Made by a program: the position numbers and the translations under genes
Source of the DNA: Sphingobacterium wenxiniae
GTDB taxonomy: Bacteria; Bacteroidota; Bacteroidia; Sphingobacteriales; Sphingobacteriaceae
Length of the DNA stretch: 64,000 nucleotides
Direction: 5' to 3'
Assembly: GCF_900116225.1 (NCBI RefSeq)
Contig: NZ_FOZZ01000009.1
Span: 43,857-107,856, forward strand
Notes under the pieces: generated by a model
Told to the model about the DNA's origin: nothing
What the model saw: only the letters and a program-made list of their open reading frames with translations
Database searches by the model: none
Shown: positions 52,296 through 61,662 of the stretch, in pieces
Layout of the letters: every line of letters begins with the position of its first letter
Position numbering within the stretch: the stretch's first letter is position 1

Positions 52296-52727
52296 ATGAA
52301 GAAATTAATCACAACGATTCTGGGCGTTTTATTTGTGGCCTGCGTATTTGCGCAGAGCAATGAGCAGATTGTAGGAAAATGGAAAACGATAGACGATGAA
52401 ACAGGTGAAGCAAAGTCTATTGTTGAGGTTTTTAAAAAGGCGGATGGAAAATACTATGGTAAAATCAGTGAACTACTGATGAAGCCTGAAAATGACAAAT
52501 GTGTGCAATGCAAGGATGATAGGAAGAATAAACCACTATTAGGTTTGGAAATTATTCGTGGACTGTCTAAAAGTGGAAAAGAATTTACCGGAGGAACGAT
52601 CACAGATCCGAAGAATGGCAAGAGCTACAAATGCACCATCACAAGAGATGGCGATAAACTGAATGTCCGCGGCTACGTTGGATTTTCACTAATAGGACGA
52701 ACGCAGACTTGGCAAGCAGTGAAATAA
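52296..52727 (+). CDS. DUF2147 domain protein (secreted)
   Basis: The 143-residue protein has a signal peptide (cleavage after VFA) and the DUF2147 core: GKWKTIDDETGEAKSIVEV, YGKISELLMKPENDKC with CVQC, then GLEIIRGL and TITDPKNGKSYKC. The family is a small periplasmic or secreted beta-barrel of unknown function. It is a single gene with AGGATAA just before the ATG, followed after 48 bp by the lipid kinase gene. Confidence 0.9.
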   Translation: MKKLITTILGVLFVACVFAQSNEQIVGKWKTIDDETGEAKSIVEVFKKADGKYYGKISELLMKPENDKCVQCKDDRKNKPLLGLEIIRGLSKSGKEFTGGTITDPKNGKSYKCTITRDGDKLNVRGYVGFSLIGRTQTWQAVK

Positions 52728-52775
52728 AGTTCTTTGACTTCTTTTACTTATCTTTATTGCCATAAGTGAGCAAAC

Positions 52776-53654
52776 ATGGGCGAACGTAAGCGGATTTTAT
52801 TTGTTGTCAACCCTATTTCAGGCGGAAAAAAGAAAACAGCCTTTAATAAGCAGGTGCTGGAAGTGTTGGATTTGGAAAAATTTGATCCTACCTTTAAGAT
52901 TACCGATCATCCGAACCATGCTTATGAGCTGGGAAAGTTAGCTATAATAGAAGGCTATGATGCAGTTGTTGCAGTTGGAGGGGATGGAACGATCAACGAG
53001 TTGGGCTCTGCAATATTAGGAACCGGTATGCCTTTGGGAATAATTCCGGAAGGTTCGGGGAATGGTTTAGCACTATATCTGGGTATTCCTTTAAATGAAT
53101 CAGCTGCAATCCGAAGAATAAATCGTTTTGAATCTGTCGAAGTGGATACAGGAGAAGTGAACGGACGCAATTTCTTCAATATTGCAGGCCTGGGCTTTGA
53201 TGCTTCGGTCAGCGACCATTTTGCTACAGAAAATATCCGTGGCCCGATGGGTTATTTGCGTTCGGTTGTGAATGTGTTGGCAAAATATAAACCAAGTGAT
53301 TACCAGCTGATTATTGATGGTAAAACTTATACCCGAGAGGCCTTCATGATTAGTGTCGCCAACTCACCGCAATATGGCAACAATGCTTATATCGCGCCAC
53401 AAGCTTCCATTACCGACGGCATATTGGATGTGTGCATCGTACACAAGTTTCCCTTATACCTTTTACCCAAGATGGTGTTTCATCTTTTTACGAAAAGTGC
53501 AGACCAATCGGACTATGTTGAAATTATTCCGGGAAAGGAAATTGTTATTCTTCGGGATAAGAAAGGACCTGTACATGTGGATGGAGAGCCGGTAGAGATG
53601 GGCGAACGGTTGGAAGTATCCATAAAACATAAATCTTTAAAAATAATTTGTTAG
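52776..53654 (+). CDS. Diacylglycerol/lipid kinase family protein
   Basis: The 292-residue protein matches the DAGK/YegS catalytic domain: NPISGGKKK near residue 11, AVGGDGTINELGSAIL near 68, PEGSGNGLALYLGIP near 92, and FNIAGLGFDASVSDHFA. Such enzymes phosphorylate diacylglycerol or related lipids with ATP at the inner membrane. The true lipid substrate is unknown. The gene ends 3 bp before the SUI1 gene, and the two are co-transcribed. Confidence 0.92.
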   Translation: MGERKRILFVVNPISGGKKKTAFNKQVLEVLDLEKFDPTFKITDHPNHAYELGKLAIIEGYDAVVAVGGDGTINELGSAILGTGMPLGIIPEGSGNGLALYLGIPLNESAAIRRINRFESVEVDTGEVNGRNFFNIAGLGFDASVSDHFATENIRGPMGYLRSVVNVLAKYKPSDYQLIIDGKTYTREAFMISVANSPQYGNNAYIAPQASITDGILDVCIVHKFPLYLLPKMVFHLFTKSADQSDYVEIIPGKEIVILRDKKGPVHVDGEPVEMGERLEVSIKHKSLKIIC

Positions 53655-53656
53655 TG

Positions 53657-54007
53657 ATGGCCAAGCAGAAAAAGCAACGATTTGAAGGAATAGTATATTC
53701 GACGGCCGATGATTTCGATTATGTGGAATCAGGTGTGCAAGCAGAAATAGGGACCTTGCCCAATAACCAGCAACGCCTAAAAGTGAGTCTAGATCGGAAG
53801 GCGAGGAAGGGAAAAATTGTTACAATTGTAGAAGGCTTCATTGGAACGGAAGATGATTTGAACGATTTAGCAAAAAAGTTAAAACAAAAATGTGGCGTGG
53901 GAGGATCGGCAAAAGACGGTGAAATTTTAGTGCAAGGTGATTTCAAGAGTAAGATTTTTGATCTGCTGAAGGCCGAGGGTTATCAGGTTAAATTGGTTGG
54001 GGGATAA
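53657..54007 (+). CDS. SUI1/YciH family translation factor
   Basis: The 116-residue protein has the eIF1/SUI1 fold: IGTLPNNQQRLKVSLDRKARKGKIVTIVEGF, LAKKLKQKCGVGGSAKDGEILVQGDFKSKI. Bacterial members such as YciH are thought to affect start-codon choice or initiation, in the cytoplasm. The ATG at 53657 is preferred over an in-frame TTG at 53648. It begins MAKQKKQRF. Immediately follows the lipid kinase gene. Confidence 0.9.
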   Translation: MAKQKKQRFEGIVYSTADDFDYVESGVQAEIGTLPNNQQRLKVSLDRKARKGKIVTIVEGFIGTEDDLNDLAKKLKQKCGVGGSAKDGEILVQGDFKSKIFDLLKAEGYQVKLVGG

Positions 54008-54430
54008 TGCCTTATGTCATTTATTTGTCTTGGAGTTGTCCGTTTTGTAACTTTTCCTGAGTTTGTAAACTCTCTTTTCGACAGACGTTTTAACACCAAG
54101 TTTTTGTAAGTAAACACTTACTTATTTTTCATAATTAATGATTTATTAATTTGCATAAACCAAAAAAAATGGTTTTCATTGTAAAATAAAACGCATTAGC
54201 CTTGATGAGTAATAGGTGGTCAAGCAAATATTAGCAAGGAAGGAAACCGCTGGTGGTTCACTAATATTTGACTTATTATAATAAGAATAAATTAATGCAG
54301 TTAAAATTTTATTTTTAATACAAAATAGTATATTTGTTTTGCTATATGGCAAGACAAATGTATTTGGCTTGCACAAATTAGAATTAAACATTAATATTAA
54401 ACAACAGTAAAAATCTAAAAATTAGTAAAA
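54008..54430. other. 423-bp leader region before the exb/ton operon with inverted repeats
   Basis: Contains a weak hairpin GAGTTT-GT-AAACTC (54059-54072) that may end the SUI1 message, a small hairpin (54106-54121), and a larger inverted repeat with arms CAAATATTAG (54225-54234) and its complement (54261-54270). The exbB promoter lies near its end. No open frame is seen. A regulatory RNA is possible, but nothing identifies it. Confidence 0.5.
54329..54336 (+). promoter_or_regulatory. Putative -7 box of the exbB operon
   Basis: TATATTTG matches TAnnTTTG, 94 bp before the exbB ATG, so the leader is fairly long. No copy of the TTTAGATT palindrome is present. Confidence 0.45.
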
Positions 54431-55264
54431 ATGGCAAACGCACCAAAAACTACTGCTCCGGCTAAAAAACAAGAAAGCGGAAATTCAGGTAATTTATTTG
54501 CGAGTTTAGCAATTATTATTTGTTTCATTATCGGTTATATCGTATGGCAATTCGTAATGGGTAACCCTTCGAACTTCATTGATAATAACCCAGAGAATCA
54601 GCCTCTTCCAGGTAACTACGGTGGTATGGTTTACCACGCGGGGGTTGTTGTGCCTGTTCTTATCGGTTTGTTCCTTATGGTATGGGTTTTCTCTATTGAG
54701 CGCTTTATCGTTATCAACAGAGCTTCTGGAACAGGTAACGTAGGTAACTTTGTTAGAAAAATCCAACAATTGATTAATGGCGGTAACATCGATTCAGCTA
54801 TCTCTGAGTGTGACAAACAAAAAGGTTCTGTCGCTAACGTGGTAAAAGCAGGTCTATTGAAATACAAAGACGTTTCTGCTAATCCTGGTTTAGATGCAGA
54901 AAAATCTGTATTGGCTATTCAAAAAGAGATTGAAGAAACTACAGCATTAGAAATGCCTATGTTGGAGAAAAACATGAACGTTCTTGCTACGTTGGTTTCT
55001 ATCGGTACGTTAACTGGTCTATTGGGTACGGTAACAGGTATGATTAAAGCATTCTCGGCTTTGGCAACTGGTGGTGCTCCGGATTCAGCAAAATTAGCAA
55101 ACGGTATCTCTGAGGCCTTGATCAACACGGCCACAGGTATTGCGACTTCAACTTTCGCAATCATCATGTACAACATCTTGACTGCAAAAATTGACAACTT
55201 AACTTATTCTATTGATGAGGCTGGTTTCTCAATCGTACAAACGTACGCTGCAAACCATAAATAA
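54431..55264 (+). CDS. exbB: ExbB/TolQ/MotA family proton channel
   Basis: The 277-residue inner-membrane protein has an N-terminal helix, a second at about 75-95 (VVVPVLIGLFLMVWVFSIERF), and the family signature TLVSIGTLTGLLGTVTGMIKAFSAL at about 192-216, then GISEALINTATGIATSTFAI. It forms the proton-driven motor with ExbD. The gene opens an operon of exbB, exbD, exbD, tonB, a small membrane gene, a PstS-like gene and a TPR gene, with short spacers. Confidence 0.94.
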   Translation: MANAPKTTAPAKKQESGNSGNLFASLAIIICFIIGYIVWQFVMGNPSNFIDNNPENQPLPGNYGGMVYHAGVVVPVLIGLFLMVWVFSIERFIVINRASGTGNVGNFVRKIQQLINGGNIDSAISECDKQKGSVANVVKAGLLKYKDVSANPGLDAEKSVLAIQKEIEETTALEMPMLEKNMNVLATLVSIGTLTGLLGTVTGMIKAFSALATGGAPDSAKLANGISEALINTATGIATSTFAIIMYNILTAKIDNLTYSIDEAGFSIVQTYAANHK

Positions 55265-55353
55265 GAAAAATACAAATTCTTTTATGGAATTTGTATGCAT
55301 AAATCATCATAGATATAAAGAGTAAGAATTGTTAATTAAAAGAAGTAAAGAAA

Positions 55354-56007
55354 ATGGGTAAAGCAAAAGTAAAAAGAGCCAGTACATCCATCGACATGAC
55401 GGCGATGTGTGACGTCTCGTTCTTGCTTCTTACGTTCTTCGTATTAACGGCAACAGCGCGTCAGCCCGAGGTATTAGTGGTTGACACGCCTGCATCGACA
55501 ACGCCTGATAAATTACCAGATGATAATCTAGGTATCATATCGGTAGCAAACGGGAAGATTTTCTTTGGTGTTAAGAATCCTAATGTTAGGGAGATTACAT
55601 TAAGAAATATGTCGCAGAAATATAATGTTGCCTTTTCAGCGGAGGATTACGAGAAATTCAAGCAATTGGATGAATTCGGAGTTCCGATCAAGAATTTGCG
55701 TCAATTGCTTTCATTGGAGAACGATGCACGTAAGGAAAATATTCAACCTGGTATTCCTGTAGATAGTACAGAGACTGCTTCGAACGAATTATACTCTTGG
55801 GTGCAGGAAGCACGGAAAGCTACTATAGAATTTAACCGTTCTCGCGAAGGTGAAAAAGACTTCGTTGATCCGGGGCCGATGAAGGTAGCGATCAAAGCGG
55901 ATGCAGAGGAAAAATATCCAGTGGTCAATTTAATCATCGAAACCCTGCGTAACCAGAAACAAAATAAATTTAGTTTCGTTACTGGATTAAGGGCAGCGGA
56001 AGAATAA
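55354..56007 (+). CDS. exbD: ExbD biopolymer transport protein (first copy)
   Basis: The 217-residue protein has the short basic start (KAKVKRASTSIDMTAMCDVSFLLLTFFVLT) with the conserved Asp in the single membrane helix, followed by a periplasmic domain. It is longer than a typical ExbD (about 140), with an insert around residues 95-145. It makes the proton-conducting complex with ExbB. The second copy follows after 18 bp. Confidence 0.93.
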   Translation: MGKAKVKRASTSIDMTAMCDVSFLLLTFFVLTATARQPEVLVVDTPASTTPDKLPDDNLGIISVANGKIFFGVKNPNVREITLRNMSQKYNVAFSAEDYEKFKQLDEFGVPIKNLRQLLSLENDARKENIQPGIPVDSTETASNELYSWVQEARKATIEFNRSREGEKDFVDPGPMKVAIKADAEEKYPVVNLIIETLRNQKQNKFSFVTGLRAAEE

Positions 56008-56025
56008 CGGTAAAAGTACGAGAAA

Positions 56026-56577
56026 ATGGCAGAATTAAATCAAGATAGTGGTAAAGGCGACAAAGGCGGGAAAGTAAGATCCAAGAAAAACGGTGGTAAG
56101 GTCGATTTGACCGCCATGGTGGACTTAGCGTTCTTATTGATTACCTTCTTCATGTTGACCACGTCATTAAATAAACCCCAGGCGATGGATGTCGCGATGC
56201 CGGATAAAAACAAGATTGATCAAAACGATAATCTGGAAATTGCAGATACACGTTCCATCACGTTGTTGTTAGGCTCAGACAATAAAATTTCCTGGTACTA
56301 CGGTCAGTTGGCGAAGCCTATTTATGCCCCGGCAACAGTTGAATATGGCAAGGAAGGTATCCGTCAGGTACTGCTGAAAATGCAGAAAGAAGTTCCTGCA
56401 CGTAGTCAAGGTAAAGATTTGATTGTGGTGATCAGACCAAGCGAAAAATCAGTACAACGTAATCTTGTCGATATCTTAGACGAGATGAAAATTGTAGATG
56501 TGAAGCGCTACATGATTTCTAAGATCAATGATGACGAAATAGAAGTGTTAAAAAGCGAAGGTCTTTATAACGACTAA
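56026..56577 (+). CDS. exbD: ExbD biopolymer transport protein (second copy)
   Basis: The 183-residue protein begins with a Lys/Gly-rich stretch, then VDLTAMVDLAFLLITFFMLTTS with the conserved Asp in the helix, and a periplasmic domain ending with a long helix. Two different ExbD subunits are usual in this conserved operon. Which of them pairs with TonB is unknown. Confidence 0.93.
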   Translation: MAELNQDSGKGDKGGKVRSKKNGGKVDLTAMVDLAFLLITFFMLTTSLNKPQAMDVAMPDKNKIDQNDNLEIADTRSITLLLGSDNKISWYYGQLAKPIYAPATVEYGKEGIRQVLLKMQKEVPARSQGKDLIVVIRPSEKSVQRNLVDILDEMKIVDVKRYMISKINDDEIEVLKSEGLYND

Positions 56578-56598
56578 TCGCATTAATTAAAGAGTTAT

Positions 56599-57477
56599 AT
56601 GTTTGGTTCTAAATTAGATATATTCAAAAAGGAATGGCTTGATGTCGTTTTTGCGAATAGGAACAAAGAATATGGTGCCTACGATCTGCGTAAGTTTGCT
56701 CCGCGGGCAACCAATATAGGTTTGTTCATTATTTCAGCATCCGTTCTTCTTTTGAGTGCACCAAAAATGTTCAATATTAAAATTTTTCCTGATAAACCGA
56801 TCGAGGAAGCTCCTATGATTACCGAGGTTACTTTGGAAGATTTGGACATTCCGGAGCCAGAGGAGGAAGAAGAGGAGCCGATTCCAGATGAAGAACCGCC
56901 TCAACGTATCGCACAGGAACCTCCTGCAGAGGATCTTGTTCGTTTCCCTGAACCTAAGGTTGTTCCGCAGAATCAAGTGAAGGAAGAGGTGGTCTCACAA
57001 GAAGAAATCGTAAAGGAGAATAAAACTCCGGCACGTATTACGTTAAAAGGTACAAAAGGAGCATCTGGTGTTCCTACAGGCGAGTTCGGTCCGAAGAAAG
57101 TAGAAGGTCAGATTACAGGTAGTGCAACTGGAGATCCGGATGGCGATCCGAATAAAATCTATGCTTTCGAAGCTTTGGAGGTGCAACCGGATCCAGTAGG
57201 TGGTATTAATGCTTTCCGTAAATGGGTACAGGATAACTATCAATACCCGCAAGGAGCAATTGATGCTGGTGTGAAAGGACAAATCCAAGTTTCCTTCGTT
57301 ATCGGTACAGATGGAACGTTGCAGGATATCAAAGTAGTGAAAGATTTGTCTTATGGTACAGGACAAGCTTTGATAAATGTGCTTAAGAAAGCTAAACCTT
57401 GGAAACCGGGTATACAGAACGGTAGGAAGGTAAAAGTATCTTACACGTTGCCAATGTCACTAAACCTACAACAATAA
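56599..57477 (+). CDS. tonB: TonB energy transducer
   Basis: The 292-residue protein has a short cytoplasmic start (FKKEWLDVVFANRNKEYGAYDLRKF), a membrane helix at about 37-55, a Pro/Glu-rich spacer at about 85-115, and a C-terminal TonB domain (about 200-290) with YQYPQGAIDAGVKGQIQVSFVIG and KAKPWKPG. It transfers proton-motive energy from ExbB/ExbD to outer-membrane receptors, such as those of the 43-51 kb island. The next gene starts after its stop with 1 bp between. Confidence 0.95.
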   Translation: MFGSKLDIFKKEWLDVVFANRNKEYGAYDLRKFAPRATNIGLFIISASVLLLSAPKMFNIKIFPDKPIEEAPMITEVTLEDLDIPEPEEEEEEPIPDEEPPQRIAQEPPAEDLVRFPEPKVVPQNQVKEEVVSQEEIVKENKTPARITLKGTKGASGVPTGEFGPKKVEGQITGSATGDPDGDPNKIYAFEALEVQPDPVGGINAFRKWVQDNYQYPQGAIDAGVKGQIQVSFVIGTDGTLQDIKVVKDLSYGTGQALINVLKKAKPWKPGIQNGRKVKVSYTLPMSLNLQQ

Positions 57478-57478
57478 T

Positions 57479-57718
57479 ATGTTCGGTTTTAACAAAGAAA
57501 GCAATAATTTTAGACAGAAATCGCCAACAAAGCGATTTCTGTCTATTTTAGGCCTCGTGATGTTCTTGTTTTATTTTGTACTGGGATTGGTTATCATATT
57601 TTGGGATAACTTTCCCATAGCGATAGATCCGGCTTACAAGAATATCTTTGGGGTTTTGTTGATCGTTTATTCGTTTATGCGTTTTGCCCGTTTGTGGCAG
57701 AATAACTTTACGCAATAA
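57479..57718 (+). CDS. Small membrane protein of the exb/ton operon
   Basis: The 79-residue protein has two hydrophobic helices (about residues 21-41 and 53-68) with a basic, Gln/Lys-rich start and an aromatic-rich end (SFMRFARLWQNN). I do not know a function. Its position between tonB and the PstS-like gene is conserved in many relatives. Confidence 0.75.
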   Translation: MFGFNKESNNFRQKSPTKRFLSILGLVMFLFYFVLGLVIIFWDNFPIAIDPAYKNIFGVLLIVYSFMRFARLWQNNFTQ

Positions 57719-57763
57719 GGGAGAGATTAAACTTTTTGAAAAAATAGGATTCAAAATAGTATA

Positions 57764-58717
57764 ATGAAAAAATTAGGATATATATCAAGTATATTTTTCT
57801 TACTGGCTCTTTTTGTCGCTTCCTGTTCGCGCTCGAACAAAGGTGGGGGAAGTGTTTCGGACAGTACAGAAGTGGTTTCATCCGCAGCTAAGGAAGATAT
57901 TCTGGTAGGTAATCTCAATGTGGTAGTAGATCAATCAATCCTGTCGCTTATCAAAGAGCAGGAAGAAGTCTTTCTTTCTGCATATCCTAACGCTCGTCTA
58001 AGCATTACCGCGAAGCCAGAGATTTTGGCAGTGAAGGATTTGCTGGCAGATGAAGCTACGGTGGCTATCCTAACCCGTACATTGCATGAAGATGAAGACG
58101 CTTATTTTAAGCAACGATCGATCAATCCGCGTATTTTTCCGATTGCTATTGATGCGATTGTTTTGGTTGGACATACGAAATCTGCAGATACCAGCGTTAC
58201 TATATCGTACGTTTCCGAACTGATGAGCGGAGGGGCGAAACAATCTAAAAAGTTGGTATTTGATAATCTCAATTCCAGTTCTTTTCGTCAGTTAAAGACC
58301 TTGGCGAACTTGGAGAAGGTTTCGGGAACGAATGTTGAAGCAAAAGAGTCGGCCAAAGAAGTGTTGGAAGAAGTTGTACGCGATGAAGCGAAAATAGGTG
58401 TTTTGAGTTACAGTGATTATTTAAATTTGAAGCAGAAATTTTCAGATTTAAATAATATTCGTATCTTAAGCGTGCAAAATTCAGTGGGAGAGGGGGCAGA
58501 TAACAAATATTACAAGCCAAATCAATCCACCATTGCCGCAGAACAGTATCCTTTGCGTAGAACAGTCTATGTATTGAACTATCAGCCCAATATGGGGTTA
58601 GGTATTGGCTTTTCGGCTTTTCTGACAGGTGATAGAGGACAGCGAATTGTGCTAAAATCGGGAATGGTGCCCGTTACTATGCCAGGAAGAGAGATTATAA
58701 TTAGAGATAATATTTAG
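57764..58717 (+). CDS. PstS-like periplasmic substrate-binding lipoprotein
   Basis: The 317-residue protein is a lipoprotein (lipobox VASC, Cys21) with a phosphate-binding-protein-like (PBP-like) domain: ILSLIKEQEEVFLSAYPNARLSI, AILTRTLHEDE, FDNLNSSSFRQLKTLANL and IGVLSYSDYLN. No ABC permease or ATPase genes accompany it, so it probably does not serve phosphate import. Its steady place in the exb/ton operon suggests a link to that system. Role unknown. Confidence 0.8.
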   Translation: MKKLGYISSIFFLLALFVASCSRSNKGGGSVSDSTEVVSSAAKEDILVGNLNVVVDQSILSLIKEQEEVFLSAYPNARLSITAKPEILAVKDLLADEATVAILTRTLHEDEDAYFKQRSINPRIFPIAIDAIVLVGHTKSADTSVTISYVSELMSGGAKQSKKLVFDNLNSSSFRQLKTLANLEKVSGTNVEAKESAKEVLEEVVRDEAKIGVLSYSDYLNLKQKFSDLNNIRILSVQNSVGEGADNKYYKPNQSTIAAEQYPLRRTVYVLNYQPNMGLGIGFSAFLTGDRGQRIVLKSGMVPVTMPGREIIIRDNI

Positions 58718-58758
58718 AGAATTTAAAGTAAGTATAAAAATAGAACACATAATAAATT

Positions 58759-60495
58759 ATGACAAACAGCAAATTATTTTTAAGTCTATTATTAGCCGGT
58801 ACAGTAGGTTCTGTAAGTGCACAGAGCTTAAAGGATGCAAAAGCAGCATTAGCTGCCGAGGAGTATGATAAGGCTAAGTCTATTCTTCAAAATTTGGTTG
58901 AGAAGAAAGCGAAAGATGGGGAAAACTATTTTTACTTAGGTCAGGTGCACTTGGTTAACGACAAGATTGACTCTGCAGAGTATGTGTTCAATCAAGGTCT
59001 TACCAATGCTCCAAAAGAGCAATTGAACAATGTTGGTTTGGGTATTGTAGACTTATTGAAAGGAAATGCAGGTGCAGCAGAATCTAAGTTTGCTACTTCG
59101 GTTTCCAGTTTAGGCAAAAAAGATTACTTGCCTTTGTTGTATATTGGTGAAGCATATACCAATGCACCAAAGCCTGATTATACAAAAGCAGTTGATTACC
59201 TTACCCAAGCTAAAACAAAAAATGCTAAAGATGCAACTATTTTTGTGGCATTGGGGGCTGCTTATGCTGGCATGGGCGAGAATAGCCAAGCATACGTGAA
59301 CTATCGTGATGCGGAATACATGGATCCTTCTTTGTTATCACCGAAAATCGGTCAGATTTTGATTTCCCGTAGAGCGCATGCGTATGATGTAGTGCTTGAA
59401 GATTTGAATAAATTGATCCAAGAGAACCCGAACTATGCGCCACTTTACCGTGAGCTTGCGGAAACATATTACCTTTCTTCATTGAAAGCTCCGGAAGAGC
59501 AATATCGCGAAATCAATACAAAAGCTGTTGAAAGCTATAAAAAATACTTAAGTCTGACTGGAGATGCTTCTGTAGAGGCAAAAACACGTTATGCTGACTT
59601 CTTGGTATACTCTGGAAACTATGATGAGTTGAAAGTTGTTGCCCAAGAATTGGCCAATGCTCCGGGAGCTGATGCGAAAGTATTCCGTTATTTAGGTTAT
59701 ACCGCTTATTTGCAGGATAAAGATTATGCGAAAGCTGTAGAGCACTTGAACACATTATTCAGCAAAGTGCAGCCTGAGCGTTTGATTCCTCGTGACTACT
59801 TGTACGCTGGTTTAGCAAATGTAAGCGCAGGTGATGACGTAAAAGGTTTCGGTTTGTTGAAAGAAGCTATTGCTAAGCAGCAAGAGGATGATAACTTGGA
59901 AACGGAAATTGCAGAGACTGCTTTTGCTAAATATCAAGATGGCGAAGTTGACGAAGCAATCAAAATCTTCCGTTTACCAGCGTCTATGCCAGAATCGGAT
60001 TATTACTATGATGCAAACTATTACTTAGGTCTTGGTCAATACAGTAAAGGTTCGCGTATGGTCTCTCCTGCTGAAGGTGAGGAAATCAATGCTGAATTAG
60101 GCAAGCAAAAATTAACGGCTGCTAAACCTATTCTGGATGAAGCAGTAAAAGCTTTCGGAATTGTTACCGCAGCAACAAAAGAAGATGTAGTTAAGAAATA
60201 CCTTATCACAGCCTTGTATTATAAAGGTCTTTCAGAGTTAGCTTTGGATAACGTAATGTATGATCCTGAAAGTGCACAAGGTTTATTCGTAGACTCTTTC
60301 ACTAAATTGTTGCAAGCTGTTAAAACAGCAGAAGGTGATCAGGATTTGACTTCTTACATCGTTGATGCAAATAACTATATCGGTTATTATCTTTACTTAA
60401 AAGGTGATACAGCAAAAGCAAAAGCACATTTCTTGGAGACTTTAAAGGTTAGTCCAGAAGATGAATTTGCAGGTCAGTTTGCAGAACAATTATAA
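58759..60495 (+). CDS. TPR repeat protein (secreted)
   Basis: The 578-residue protein has a signal peptide (ending SVSA) and tetratricopeptide-like helix pairs throughout, for example DAKAALAAEEYDKAKSILQNLVEKK, NYFYLGQVHLVNDKIDSAEYVFNQG, TIFVALGAAYAGMGENSQAYVNYRDAE and a final DTAKAKAHFLETLKVSPEDEFAG. It is probably periplasmic and acts as a scaffold. Last gene of the exb/ton operon, with a clear terminator just after. Confidence 0.85.
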   Translation: MTNSKLFLSLLLAGTVGSVSAQSLKDAKAALAAEEYDKAKSILQNLVEKKAKDGENYFYLGQVHLVNDKIDSAEYVFNQGLTNAPKEQLNNVGLGIVDLLKGNAGAAESKFATSVSSLGKKDYLPLLYIGEAYTNAPKPDYTKAVDYLTQAKTKNAKDATIFVALGAAYAGMGENSQAYVNYRDAEYMDPSLLSPKIGQILISRRAHAYDVVLEDLNKLIQENPNYAPLYRELAETYYLSSLKAPEEQYREINTKAVESYKKYLSLTGDASVEAKTRYADFLVYSGNYDELKVVAQELANAPGADAKVFRYLGYTAYLQDKDYAKAVEHLNTLFSKVQPERLIPRDYLYAGLANVSAGDDVKGFGLLKEAIAKQQEDDNLETEIAETAFAKYQDGEVDEAIKIFRLPASMPESDYYYDANYYLGLGQYSKGSRMVSPAEGEEINAELGKQKLTAAKPILDEAVKAFGIVTAATKEDVVKKYLITALYYKGLSELALDNVMYDPESAQGLFVDSFTKLLQAVKTAEGDQDLTSYIVDANNYIGYYLYLKGDTAKAKAHFLETLKVSPEDEFAGQFAEQL

Positions 60496-60523
60496 GAATA
60501 AGGTTTTAGCATATAAAAAAACG

Positions 60524-60551
60524 AAAGGGACTGATATCAGTCCCTTTTTTT
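60524..60551 (+). terminator. Terminator of the exb/ton operon
   Basis: Arms AAAGGGACTGA and complement around two bases, followed by a T-run. Confidence 0.9.
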
Positions 60552-60601
60552 ATTGCAAAAAAATTATATATTTGTTACTTGAGAAAAGATAAATAAACGA
60601 A

Positions 60602-60988
60602 ATGATTATGGAAGCTGTAGACCTAAGCAGTACACCAGTTGACTATGTTCCTATCCTCATACAATTAGGGGTTGCGGTAGGATTTGGCGTTTTGACAATT
60701 ATCGGCACCCACTTGCTCGGGCCTAAAGTCCGTACAGAGAACAAGTTGAGTGCTTTCGAATCCGGTGTGGAGGTGATTGGTAATGCGCGTCAGCCCTTTT
60801 CCGTGAAATATTTTATGGCGGCAATCTTGTTTGTCCTGTTTGATGTGGAAGTAATATTTATGTATCCTTGGGCTGTCAATTTCCGTGAAATGGGCTTGGA
60901 TGGCTTGTGGAAAATGGGGATTTTCTTAGGTGTAGTAGTCTTAGGACTAGTCTACGAGATGAAGCGCGGAGCATTAGATTGGGATTAG
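60602..60988 (+). CDS. nuoA: NADH-quinone oxidoreductase subunit A
   Basis: The 128-residue membrane subunit has three helices (about 14-34, 69-89 and 98-118) and the motif FESGVEVIGNARQPFSVKYFMAAILFVLFDVEVIFMYPW split across helix 2. It belongs to the proton-pumping part of complex I. First gene of the nuo operon. A 119-bp gap with degenerate short repeats separates it from nuoB. Confidence 0.96.
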   Translation: MIMEAVDLSSTPVDYVPILIQLGVAVGFGVLTIIGTHLLGPKVRTENKLSAFESGVEVIGNARQPFSVKYFMAAILFVLFDVEVIFMYPWAVNFREMGLDGLWKMGIFLGVVVLGLVYEMKRGALDWD

Positions 60989-61107
60989 CGTTTAAGCGTA
61001 GAATTGTGAAATCGTAGAATCGAGGGCTTAAATAAACATTAGTCTAACAATATACAGTCAGTTCAACGCTTCGGCAGTTCGTCGATTCAGCATATAAATA
61101 AAAAGAT

Positions 61108-61662
61108 ATGAGTAAAGTGACATTAGCAGAAGCGCCTCCTGGGGTAGAAGGTGCAGGATTTTTTGCTACATCTTTGGATAAAGCTATTGGATTGGCCCGA
61201 GCCAATTCGTTGTGGCCATTGCCTTTTGCTACTTCATGCTGTGGTATCGAATTTATGGCGACCATGGGCTCTACCTATGATTTGGCACGATTTGGAGCCG
61301 AGCGTCCAAGTTTTTCACCTCGCCAGGCAGATATGCTGTTGGTGATGGGAACTATTGCTAAAAAGATGGCTCCCGTACTTAAGCAAGTATATGTACAAAT
61401 GGCAGAGCCTCGTTGGGTAATTGCTGTTGGTGCTTGTGCATCCAGTGGTGGTATTTTCGACACATATTCTGTTTTGCAGGGAATCGATGAAATTATCCCT
61501 GTAGATGTCTATGTGCCAGGTTGTCCGCCAAGACCAGAGGCAATTCTGGATGGTGTGTTGAGATTGCAGGAGATTGTGAAAAATGAATCCTTGAACCGTC
61601 GTAACACGCCGGAATACAAGGCTTTATTAGAAAAATACGGAATAGTAACAGAGAATGGATAA
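61108..61662 (+). CDS. nuoB: NADH-quinone oxidoreductase subunit B
   Basis: The 184-residue subunit carries the terminal iron-sulfur cluster N2. The cluster cysteines are visible in [12 protein letters not shown] (CC pair), [16 protein letters not shown] and [14 protein letters not shown]. It transfers electrons to quinone. It overlaps the nuoC gene by 8 bp. Confidence 0.97.
   Translation: MSKVTLAEAPPGVEGAGFFATSLDKAIGLARANSLWPLPFATSCCGIEFMATMGSTYDLARFGAERPSFSPRQADMLLVMGTIAKKMAPVLKQVYVQMAEPRWVIAVGACASSGGIFDTYSVLQGIDEIIPVDVYVPGCPPRPEAILDGVLRLQEIVKNESLNRRNTPEYKALLEKYGIVTENG

Noticed and set aside
57764..58717. Phosphate ABC transporter binding protein
   Set aside because: No pstA, pstB or pstC genes are next to it. 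It belongs to the exb/ton operon instead.
60989..61107. Short degenerate repeats (CGTAGAAT) between nuoA and nuoB
   Set aside because: Only two imperfect copies with no clear structure, so no feature is called.
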